A DNA stretch of 64,000 bases, taken from the NCBI RefSeq assembly GCF_014633365.1, contig NC_068350.1, positions 12,315,787 to 12,379,786 on the forward strand, given 5' to 3'. The position numbers and the translations under genes are program-made. The notes beneath the pieces are model-generated. The model made no database searches, was not told where the DNA came from, and was given only the letters and a program-made list of their open reading frames with translations. Position 1 is the first letter of the stretch. The number at the start of each line of letters is the position of its first letter. Origin of the DNA: Diospyros lotus (taxonomy: Eukaryota > Streptophyta > Magnoliopsida > Ericales > Ebenaceae). Positions 9,901-21,900 of the stretch are shown here, one piece after another.

Positions 9901-12900
9901 TTTTTTCTTTATGTGTGCTGCACATTCTTTTTCTTTTTCATAAATAATTCATATCGTACCCATAATTTTACTTTGAGTTATTCATGGATTGCTTATGCTT
10001 GGTGCCTTTAGAAGTTTAAAAGTATACTCGCTTTTCAAAAAGAGTTTTGAGACGTTGCACCATCATGCAATGACTTATTTTATGACTTGCCTTATCTGTT
10101 GACTGTCTCATTTGGGAATCTTATAGTTCAAGTCTTCTCATGCCGCCAAGCACATATGTCAAGATTCTTTGCATCTCCTAAATTTTTGCGAAGCCACAGT
10201 ATTTGGATATCTAACTTCTTTCTCTCCACATAGTTAACATGTTTATTATTCCAGGAGAATCATGAGACACATGCAACACATGCTATTATGACGAATGATG
10301 ATGTTCTGGGAGATAGTATACCCTTTGATCAGCAAGCTGCACTGCGACACTTCTGCTATCAAGCACTGAAGTTGGGTACTGGGGTACGTACCTCAAGAGT
10401 CATCTCTTCCATTTATGATTGGGTTCATTCAATTTAAAGTTATTTCATCCACTTTTTACATTTTGTATGACATTTGCATTATGGTATACATGTAATCAAA
10501 ATTAGTTCAAATAAAATCAAATGCATTGTTTACATTTCAATGACTACTTTTTTCTTGTTGCTTATGCCATATTTATCTTTGTTTTTTTCCTTTTAGGTAA
10601 GAGGAAACTCACAATTTCCAGGATCACACCCAGTTTCGCTTAACAGGTCCGAATTAGCCTTTTCTCATCAACAAAAAATTATGGAAAAATGGTTTTTATA
10701 TATTGTATTTAATGTTTGTCTTCCATTTTATTTGTTGAGTCGTAGGGCATCAATTTATGTGTTCCTTGCACTCCACTGAGTTGGGTGCGTATCTTTAATG
10801 AATTTGAAAAAGTATAATGAGGGTCTTAGTGTTAGTCCTTAAAATTAAGCATTTGGTTATGCTTGTATACAAGCTTTACAAAGGGTAATTGTGTCATATT
10901 TGTTGATTGTACTTCATCTATACATCTTGTTAGATTTATATTTATGTCATGCTTATGTCATGGCTTATATCATTACTCACTCAGTATTAGTATAAATAGA
11001 TGTACAATGTATTTGTTTCTTGAGGAATTTATTTCCTCCAACTAGGGTTTAGCTCTCTCAAGTTCTCTAATTTAACATGGCATTAGAGCCACCACTCAAA
11101 CTCTACAGCGGCAGCCTCCTTGTTGCCTCAACGCCGCCTCCACCACGTCGCTGCTAGTCTCCACCAGCTTTGTAACGACTCGCCCTTCCTCGATGTGCCG
11201 TGATTCCCGAGATTTTTTTTTTTTTTCTATCATCACAAATTCCTCAATATAAAATCCCCATATATAAATACATTCAACATTCTATATGATAAGCTAAGGA
11301 ATGGTAACTTAAAACACTTGCGGAAACTAGAATCGAAACCTGATGGATATCGTAATTCCATACAAACACAAACGTACACTACTGTTTTTAACAACCAATA
11401 AATTACAATATCTAGTAGGTGAGATAACATATAAAACTGTACTTCAAACATAGGGAATATCATGAATTGAAATTAAATTACACTTTGATGACTATTTTTC
11501 CCTTCTTACTGCTCGATTCACCTGGAACGTGGAATATTTTAGGGACAAAGTCCAAATTAGAAGATGAATCTTCTAAGTGAGGGTTAAAATAAATTTCATG
11601 AATGAATGATGAATGGATATGAATAAACCGACACCCTAGTGTAGCGTTCACCAGTATTCTAGTCCCGGCACAGAACCCTAGGTAGTCATCCCGGCAATTC
11701 TCACTTTGGGAAAAATCCATCCCCTCCACGGGAGACTTTTGCGATTTTTCGGAAAAACTTATTTGGGGAAATGTGGCTACGCTACCAGGGCAACTTCCCA
11801 ACTTGCCATGCATACCTCAATCAAGATGTCAATAATTTTCATGCTAAATGTCGTATTTAAAGTATTCGGTGCAACATAAGTAAACAAGCATATGGATGGC
11901 AAGATGCATGTAAATATTTTGAATTTGCAGATTTTTTATGAAACTCATATTTATCTAGGCAATTCATATCACATAAAATTTTTCAGGAAAAAATCACTCA
12001 CCTTGATTTAGCTTTTTGAGCATTCTCGAAATATGTGACTGACCTTGAAATTTGTGCCTTGATAATTTCCTACCCAAATTTTTTGAAAAATTAATAAAAC
12101 TAAATTTCCCAATTTTTTAGAATTTTTTCCCCATTTTTCTCTCTCTCTCTCTTTTTTTTTTTTTCTCTTTTCCCTTTTTTCTTACCTCCTCACATGCTTG
12201 CACGCGCCTGCAGCCCACGCGCCTTGCATGCTTCCCATGCTCTCAGTTGCCGACCATCTTTTCTGACTTCTCCTTTGTCGCCGACAACTGGTTTGCCTCG
12301 ATTTCTCCTAGTTTCTTCCTCCCTCTTGCTCTACTTGACCTCTTGAGCACGATGTGACAACTTTTGGCTTGAAGATTCGGTCGACACACCCCCCATTTTA
12401 GCCGTTTAAACCTCGGTTCTTGCGACCCTCCGGTGAAGCTCGAAACCACCTCAAATCAACACGAAAACTCCCCAAATTCTCCAGAAATGATCCCTAACCC
12501 TTCAAGAACAAAAGCCCCTTATCCAAACTTCTTGATTTTTCCAGAACACTCGGATTTCTCGATTGAAAATTGATGAAACCCTTTACCCCAACCTTAGCTA
12601 TTTATAGTCGATTTCGACCGCCCCTCCGGCTAATCCCAGCCTTGTCTTGCACCCCAAGGCCTACCCTAGGCCATGATGGTGCTATCCTTACTCTAAAACG
12701 GCGATGGGACGCCGATGGCTGGTAGCCAACAGTGCGGTTGTTAACCTCTTTGCATTGTTCACACTGCTTTTTGCTGTTTCACCCATTTTTGTTTTGTTCT
12801 CTTGCACTTTCTCCCCTTGCCCTCAAGTCCTCAAGTTTTAGAATTTTGCCTTGTTCCCACAATTTTGGAAAATTACACTTATCCCCGATAATTTTGGAAA

Positions 12901-15900
12901 ATTTCACTTATGCACCAAAATAATTACACTTGAGTCCTCAAAGAATGTTCGGGTATTACAAGCTTCAACGTGCGTCCCCTTCTTGCCATAGCAGCCTCCA
13001 ACTCCTCGCTGCACTGTCCGTTACCGCCGCAATAGCCACCAAATCCTGCGGCCTTCTCCAAATTTGCCACCGCAAATCTCGCCAACGCCACCAGATCTCG
13101 TTGCCTTCTCTAGATCTGTTGCCCCACGGCCATCTATCGTCGTTGCCCTCTCCAAATCTACCGCTTTGTAGTCATTCATTGTCATTGCCTTTTCTAGATC
13201 TTCCACCTCCATAGCTGTCCATCATTGCTGCTGTTTGCGGCTTCCTTCGCGCGCTGCCTTGATCCTGCCAGATCTGATCAATTTCGCCTAGATCCGGCCG
13301 CGCCTTGCTCATATCTTGCAGCCATTGACCAGATCCAACCGTCAGTCTTTAGATCTGGCCGCGTCTTGCTTAGATCCGGCCGCCACCGACTAGATCCGGA
13401 TTTGAGGTTCGAGAGCCAAATATGAGGGATTAATGGTTATAGATCCGTTCCTGTCGCCGCCATTATTGCCCAGCTTCGGCCGTTACTGCCTCCAGATCTG
13501 GTCGCACCTCTCTACTATGCTCAAATCAGGCCATGCTAGCTCTTACCCAAATCCAGCTGTGCCAGCTCCTACCCAGATCTGCGTTTGTGACATCCGTCGC
13601 TGCCACTTATTTCCTCAGCTTTCGTTGTTGCCTCCCGCCAACACCATCTTCATCGATCTGCCGTTTTAGATCTCTCCAGATCTGCCCCTTCATTCTTTCA
13701 CCGGTCTCTCACGGTCTCTCGTCAGATCTGTCTCTTGGGTCTCTCACCGGATTTGCCTCATCGGTCTCTCGTCGGATCTACCTCCTTGGCTGTTGTCCCT
13801 CCAACCATTATTTCTTGGATCTGGCCGTCGATTCGTCAGATCCGACCTTCAATCCCTCAGACTTGATTAGATCTAGCTGTCAGATGTAGCCATCATCTCT
13901 TAGATTCGACTGTCAATTCTGTAGATCCAGCCGCTCTTGTCTAGATCTAGCCATTCCTATCTAGATCCGGTCACTCTTGTCTTAGATCTCGCGGTTGCTT
14001 ATTGGATCTCATGGATGGTTTCTCAGATCTCGTCTCCTTCCAGCTTATTCTCAGATTGGCATGCCTTCAGATCTCGCACCTGTTTCTTCTTCCAGTGACT
14101 CTCAGATCTCGCATCGCCACTGCATTGCCAATCTGCCATCATCACCATTGCCAAGATCTACCTCTAGTCATCACCTCCGTAGCCTCCAATCGTCGGCTGC
14201 TTCTGTGACCCAAAACGACCGTCTTCTACAGCAACACCTCCACGCGCCCTCAAATAAATTACATTTGTAACAAACTTGGAACATATATATGTTTCATCTT
14301 GAGGGGTAAGTGTTAAATTTATATTTATGTCATACCTCACTTAGTATTAGTATAAATAGATGTACAATGTATTTGTTTGTTCAGGAATTTATTTCCCCCC
14401 AACTAAGGTTTGGCTCTCTTAAGTTCTCTAATTCAATACATCTAATTTCAATGAAAAGTAATGTTTGTTACCATTACTAGATAGAAACTTCTCCTAGGAA
14501 AAACCTTGTTAGGGAAGGGACATGTCAGGTCCTCAGATTTGGCAAGGGCTGTTTGAGGTAGAATTGGGAATTAGGGTGAATTTGGAGGGAGAGTTAGACT
14601 GAAAGGGAGGGAAAACATAAAGAAGAGGGGGGAGAACACGAGAGAGAGCGAGAGAGAGAGAGAGAGAATTGGCGGGGAATGATTCAATTCATATCACATG
14701 GTAATCCCCATCCTCTAGCTATGGCATTTATAGTCTTCCAGCCTCAGCAATACAACTACTTCGGAATGTACAACCGAAGATGCACAACCGCTTCTACAAC
14801 TAAGTACAAGCATCAAGCATAAAAGAAAGAATACAATTACTGTCCTACCCCTGGAAACGTTACAATTACCCCCTCCCTTGAAACATTTCTTACCCTCAAG
14901 AAATTACAAAAGCCGGCCAGCTCGAGGGAACTGTTTGAGTAGGTTAGGTAGGTATTCCCTTGTGTGATCAGGGTGTAGGTGGGTTCATTGCACCAAAACT
15001 TGGGTCAAGAGCACTGAATTTTGGTAGATCACTCTCTTTTCCAACACTACCACATTCACTGTGAAATCTTCTACTGTGGGAGGAAGGTCGAGGCTGGTGG
15101 TGTTAGAAGGCCCCATTGACTTTTTCAGTAGAGAGACATGAAAGACCGAGTGAATTAACACCTCCTCTAGTAGCTGTAACTGGTATGCTACACTTAGAAA
15201 TCAGACCAGAAATCTCTTAATTGATACTAAACAATTGTGAACAACATCCTCTTTTAAGGAGAGGATTACTAGCAAAGAAGGAAAGAAATAGTTCCAAGCA
15301 CCCTACCATTATTATCTTTCTATATTTACATTATATTTACATAGAACACTGATCCTAGAATATTCTAGGGTCAAGGCTAGATCAGCACAATTCTAGCACT
15401 CCCCCTCAAGCTGGTTGGTAGATGTCTTCCGTAGCTAGCTTGCCAATAAGTTTATCAAACTGCTTCTTGTGTAGACCCTTAGTTAGAACATCAACAATTT
15501 GTTCTGTTGTTGGAAGGTATGGCATGCATATTATTCCAGCATCGATCTTCTCCTTAATGAAATGTTTGTCCACCTTTATATGTTTTGTACGGTCATGTAA
15601 TACTGGATTATGAGCTATAGAAATGGCAGCCTTGTTGTCGCAATATACTTTTATAGGTACAGAGTGAGAAAACTTCAGTTCTTCAAGAATTCGTTTGATC
15701 CACATTCCCTCACAAATTCCATGGGCAACTGCTCTAAATTCTGCTTCTGCACTACTTCTAGCCACCACATTTTGTTTTTTACTTCGCCAGCTGACTAAGT
15801 TTCCCCCAACAAAAGAACAATAGCCTGAAGTAGATCTTCTATCATCAATATTTCCTGCCCAATCTGCATCAGTGTAGATCTCAACTTGCAGGTGACCATG

Positions 15901-18900
15901 TTTCTTGAACATTAGCCCTTTGCCATGTGTCCCTTTTAGATATCTTAGAATTCTGTAGACCATCTCGAAATGCTCTGGCTTTGGTGAGTGCATAAATTGA
16001 CTTGCCATACTAACTGCAAAAGCAATATCAGGCCGCGTATGAGATAAGTAAATTAACCTATCCACAAGTTTTTGATATTGTTCCCTGTTCTTCACTTCTT
16101 CAGTTTTAGCAGCCTGTAGTTTCACATTAGGCTCAATGGGAGTCTACGACATCCTGCAACCGAGTAAACCTGTCTCTCCAAGAAGATCAAGAACATATTT
16201 TCTCTGACTGACAAAAATACCTTCTTTGGATCTTGCAAACTCCATTCCAAGAAAGTATTTTAAAATTCCCAAGTCTTTAATTTGGAACTCCTTCGCAAGT
16301 TTCTTCTTGAGGACTGTTAACTCTATCTCATCATCACCAGTTAAAATAATCTCATCAACATAAACAATCAAAATTGCAACTTTACCATCTTTTGAGTGTT
16401 TATAAAATATAGTGTGATCTGCCTGACTCTGAAGGAAACCATAACTGATAATTGCCTTTCCAAAGCGTTCAAACCATGCTCTCGGTAACTGTTTGAGACC
16501 GTACAAGGATTTCTTTAGTCTACATATTTTGTCGCTCCCAAATTTCTTTTCAAATCCTGGAGGCAAACTCATGAAGACCTCTTCTTCAAGATCACCATTA
16601 AGAAACGCATTTTTGACATCAAGCTGGTGTAGAGGCCAATCTGAATTTACTGCAAGACACAACAGGACTCTGATAGAGTTTATTTTAGCAACAGGCGCAA
16701 CGGTCTCTTGATAGTCAATCCCATAAGTTTGGGTGAAGCCTTTAGCCACTAGTCTGGCTTTGTACCTATCAACACTCCTATTAGCCTTACACTTTATTGT
16801 AAATACCCACTTACATCCTACTATTTTCTTGCCTTTGGGTAGGTAGACTATCTCCCAAGTGCCACTTCGCCTTAGAGCATTCATCTCTTCTGTGACTGTT
16901 AATTTCCAATTCGGGTCATCCAACGCTTCCTGTATAGTCATTGGAACAAACAAGTGTGAAATCCTAGATGTGAAAGCTTTTTGATTTTTTGATAGTCTAT
17001 GGTAAGAGAGATATTTAGCAATAGGATGTTGTGTGCAACTTCTGACACCTTTCCTAATTGCTATAGGAACATCAAGATTAGGACTAATAGGAGAACAATT
17101 GTTAATATTTGAAGAATCCACTGAGGAACTATTGGGTAAAATTGAAGGAAGCAAACTAGACGTTGTAGTAGGATTTCTTGAACTTACAGTGCCATTGCTC
17201 GGGTTTTCATTTGTGCAGAGTTGACATTCAGGTCTTTGTTCCTTTGATGAAATCTCTGCCTAGTATAAATCTGAAGCTCAGAATTCAAATCATGATGATC
17301 GATTTGTAGTACTTCTCTCCCTGCATGAGAAACCCCTTCACTTGGCACCAAAGAACCAGAATCTCCTAAGTGACCATTATTAGAAACATGTGGTTCTAGA
17401 GTAGGGCAAATTGCATTTGGGAGCGGGATAGAAACATCCCAAAAATTATCGTCAACTTCATGTGTCTCCTCTTGAAGAGAATTTTGGGTAAAATAGGGTT
17501 GTTTTTCGAAAAACGAAACATCCATACTGATATGGATTTTTTTGGTGTAAGGATCATAACACTTATAGCCTTTTTTATGAGAGACATAACCCAAAAAAAC
17601 ACATTTGATAGCCCTAGGGTCAAGTTTGGAATGAAATTGATTAGGGATATGAACATACACAGTACACCCAAAAACTTTGATAGGAAGATCCGAATGTAAC
17701 CGAGTATTGGGAAAAACTTCTTTTAGGCACTCTAGAGGGGTTTTGTACTTTAACACTTTAGTGGGCATTCGGTTTATCAAATGGGAGGCCGTCAAAACAG
17801 CTTCACCCCACAAATATTTTGGAATATGCATGGAAAACATTATGGCACGTGTGACTTCGAGTAAATGCCTATTTTTACGTTCAGCAATGCCATTCTGTTG
17901 AGGAGTATGTCGACAAGTAGATATATGGTGAATACCTTTAGCTTTCAAAAAATCCCCCAAGTGTTCATTAAAATACTCAGTGCCATTATCAGAGTGTAAA
18001 ATACTAATTTTGGTTTGAAATTGATTTTCAACCATAGTGTAAAAATTTTTGAATAAGTATTCCACTTCAGATTTTTTGTGCATCAAATAAACCCAACACC
18101 GACGTGTATGATCATCAATAAAGGTAACATACCACCGTTTTTCAGAGAGAGTAGAAATTTTAGATGGACCCCAAACATCACTATGAATTATATAAAAAGG
18201 TTTGGATGCTTGGAAGGGTTTTGGTAAATATGTAGAATGATGATTTTTTGCCAAGATGCAACTGTCACATTGAAAAATTGAGATATCATCAAAGTAGTAA
18301 AGACTGTTAATCATCATAGCACGCCCAATCATCGTCCCCAAACTCTGGTCCTGAAATTCACAATGAGAGTCAAAGAAAGTAGCACGACAGTTAGAATCTT
18401 TGCATAGTTTACTAACCGACAAAAGATTGCAGGCTAGGTTAGGAACATGAAGGACATAAGTGAGATGAATATTCGCAGTCAGTTTAATAAGTCCTTTGTC
18501 GGCAATAGGTGAAAAGCTACCATCGACAATTCTGATTTTTTCATTTCCAGAGCAAGGAGTATAGGTATTAAAAAAATGAGAAGAACTAGTCATATGATCA
18601 GAGGCTCCAGAATCTATAACCCATGGAGAGAAATGAAGACAAGAAAGGGCGTTAGGTTTTCTACCTGTGTGTGCCAAGGAAACACTAGGAATACCAGATG
18701 AGGAATTAGATTTTAACAGCTGCAAAAATTGATCAATTTGCTCTTTGTTGAAGGGACTGGTATCTACCACATTAGCAGTAGGGACCCCACGTTGGCTCTT
18801 GTCTCCTTGCTTACTGCTCTTCCAATTAGCAGGTTTGCCATCAATTTTCCAACAAGTTTCACGAGTATGGCGTGGCTTGTTACAATGGTCACACCAAACC

Positions 18901-21900
18901 CGAGGTCGCTCATTGCTTTGGCGCTGGTAATTTGTAGCCTGGTAGGCAGTAGAATCCGCAATTAGGGCAGAATTTTCAAGTGACTCACCAGTGGCCTTTT
19001 TTCCTAGCATGAGACTCCTTCGGCTTTCCTCTCTTCTAACTTCAGCAAATACGTCACCAATAGGCGGAAGAGGAGACCGGCCAATGATCCTTCCTCGCAC
19101 TTCATCAAACTCGATATTAAGGCCAGCCAGAAACTTATAAATACGGCTATCTTCAACTAGTTTCTTGTGGTGGTTGCAATCATCTGTAGATTTCCACTCA
19201 TATGTGTTGAAGAGATCAAGATCTTGCCACAAGCGCTTCAAAGAATGGAAGTACTTAGTGACAGAATTATCTCCTTGTCGGATCTCTCCCAATTTCAAAG
19301 TTAATTCAAAAACCTGAGATTGATTCCCCAGGTCAGAGTACATCTGATTGACATTGTCCCACAATTCCTTTGCAGTAGCATAACACATATAATTGGAACT
19401 GATATCTTCATCCATGGAATTGACTAGCCATGTCATTACCATGGAGTTTTCAGCATCCCAAATAGAATGGGATGGGTCATCCGCTGCAGGTTCCTTCTTG
19501 TCCCCAGTAAGATAGCCAATTTTCCCTTGCCCACGAATATACATCCGGACTTATTGAGACCAACGAAGAAAGTTATCACCATTTAAGCGGATAGTAGTGA
19601 TTTGGACAAAATGGGTTGGCTGGGTTGCTGGTATTTTTGTTGGGACAGTAACGGCAAAAATTTCAGAGGTAACTTCGGACATGGCTAAGAAGGATTAAAC
19701 TGCTTGATTATGATCAGGAAAGAAGCCGCTGGTGTAAGGCTAGCAGCTACTTTTGGGAGGCAGCGACAACAGTTATGGGAGGTTGAGATAGCAGCGACAC
19801 TGGGACAAGGCAATAGCAACTCTGGGAGGTAGCGACAGCAGCGCTGGGAGGAGACGACGCTGGGATTGCAAGCAGCACAGGGATCGCGAGCAGCAGCAAG
19901 GACTCGTGAACAGCAACAGCGTCTGGGAGCGCGGTCGGCAGGATCAAATTTGTTTGGGGATGGCGACTGAGAGTTGCCGATGAAGAGAGGCCGACAGATC
20001 TGAGATTGGCGGCAACTAAGGGTTGCTGTCGGAGAGGTGCTAGCGGCTTGATTCCAAATGACTGACCGAGCAGCCTAGGGTGGTCTTTTTTTCACAGTGT
20101 ATGACTGTGATTTGATTTTGGCTCTGATACCAACTTAGAAATCAGACCAGAAATCTCTTAATTGATACTAAACAATTGTGAACAACATCCTCTTTTTAGG
20201 AGAGGATTACTAGCAAAGATGGAAAGAAATAATTCCAAGCATCCTACCATTATTATCTTTCTATATTTACATTATATTTACATAGAACACTGATTCTAGA
20301 ATATTCTAGGATCAAGGCTAGATCAGCACAATTCCAGCAGCTACCTTCCCTACCTTGGCCAATATAAGGAATGGGCCATAGTACTTTGGGTCTAGCTTGG
20401 ATGTAGAGAAGAGGATAAGACGGAATGTCATAATTTTTTCACTCTCTAATAGACCATATCTCCCACCTCAAATGGCCTTTCACTCCTTTTCCTGTCTACT
20501 ATCTGCTTCATTTTGTTTTGTGCAATGGTCAGCTCTTTCTTTATGAATTGTAGCACCTCTTGCCTCTGTTGTAGATACTGATTTGCTGCCATATCAATAT
20601 TTGGTTGTTGCATAATAATAGGCAGTAGAGGCGGTTTGTACCCAAATAGTGTCTCAAATGAGGTTCTCTTCAGTGAACTGTGGAAGTTAAGAGTTATACC
20701 ACCATTGGGCTAGTGATAACCACTTGTTTAGCTCTTCAGTTTGGGAAAACAAATACACTTGAGGTAGGTTTCCAAACATTGGTTTACAATTTTTGTTGTC
20801 CGTTAGTTTCTGGGTGGCAAAAGAAGTTGGTAAATATCTTATCTCTATCCAATACAATAGATAGTGGAAGTCTGTGTAGCTTAACAATCGAGTCTAGCAA
20901 CAATCTAGCTATCTCAGGGGCTATAAATGGATGGGCGCCAAACTTATGAAATGGGCATATTTCGTCAAGCTGTCCACCACCACCAAGATTACATCCCTTC
21001 CTTTAGATCTAGATAATCCTTCCACAGAATCTATGGATATCTATTCCCAGGCTTGCTCTAGTATGTCTAGTGGCTGAAGTAGACCAGGTAAGGGACTTGT
21101 TCGTGCTTGCAACATTGACAAATAGGGCATGCTAGAACATGTGCAGCCACCTCATGCTTGAGTCCCAGCTAGTAGAACAGTTGCCTCAGTTTGTGATAAG
21201 TGGCCGTTGGGCCAAAATGTCCCCCTATTGGTGAACCATGCAAGGACTTCAAGATTCTATTCTAGAGTTTGCTGTCGTCTCCTATCACGAACCTTTTGTC
21301 ATGACTCTAGGAGCAATAGATGGGCATTATTGTAATAAGGTTATGTTGGAGAAAGCTAAGGATCCGGAAGTTCAAATAGCAAGATAAAGATAGTTTAGTC
21401 ATAAGTTATCCTAATTATTGTTGATATAAATTCGTAAAGTAGATAGCAAAGTGTTGTAATCTATTCCTATAAAATGGGAGAATGGTTAGGAGAAAAATTA
21501 GGAGGATTTTTAGCAAGTTTTTTAGGGCTTTTGTGTATATATATTTTTCAGATCAATGAAATTATTCAGTGTGGTTTTTCTTTAATTCTTCTACCTAGTT
21601 TCTTCATGGTATTAGAGCCGGGTTCTTGTGGCACCTGATAGGTAGTGTTCTATTTCAGATAGGACTCTTAAATCTCTCGCAATGGTTGAGATTCCAATAG
21701 CAAACTAGACTTCAACCACCAATCCTCTTCCAATGAAGAACAATCAAGTTCAAATACTCCAACAGTTCTTGATAGTCATTCTCTCCAAATTACTCTACAC
21801 AAGCTGAATGGAGCCAACTTTTGAGAGTGGTCCCAATCAATTATGCTTGTAGTTAGAGGGAAGGGAAAATTAGTCTATCTAACAGGAGATTTTGCAAAGC

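Larger units (their letters stand above)
7250..10254 (+). other. Intron (3,005 bp) with a solo LTR
   Basis: Donor CAT/GTATGA, acceptor TTATTCCAG. Apart from the solo LTR at 7668-8014 and a 17-G run at 8659-8675, I see no coding or repeat structure that I can name. Confidence 0.85.
10928..14438 (+). mobile_element. Non-autonomous LTR retrotransposon (TRIM/LARD-like), TSD CATCT
   Basis: Two LTRs (10928-11077 and 14311-14438) flank an internal part with no gag or pol. The duplication CATCT lies at 10923-10927 and 14439-14443. A primer binding site (TGGCATTAGAGCC, 11078-11090) directly follows the 5' LTR and a purine tract (TTGAGGGGTAAG) directly precedes the 3' LTR, giving + orientation. A nested insertion at 11171-12960 splits it. 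Without that, the internal part is about 1.4 kb. It is GC-rich and resembles the pre-gag leader of copia B, so movement by copia enzymes is plausible. Confidence 0.85.
15192..20339 (-). mobile_element. Nearly complete Ty1/copia retrotransposon (copia A), TSD GCTAC
   Basis: 5,148 bp with 207-bp LTRs at both ends. The TSD GCTAC is at 15187-15191 and 20340-20344. The site lies in gypsy 1 chromodomain/integrase sequence, which is continuous once the insertion is removed. PBS and PPT adjoin the LTRs. By eye the LTRs differ at 7 of 207 positions (3.4%), which suggests a fairly young insertion. Gag-pol has only three breaks that I can find. Confidence 0.95.

Noticed and set aside
13225..14270. Several Ser/Leu-rich frames in the AGATC-rich region
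   Set aside because: Overlapping frames in low-complexity sequence inside a non-coding element leader; no domain.
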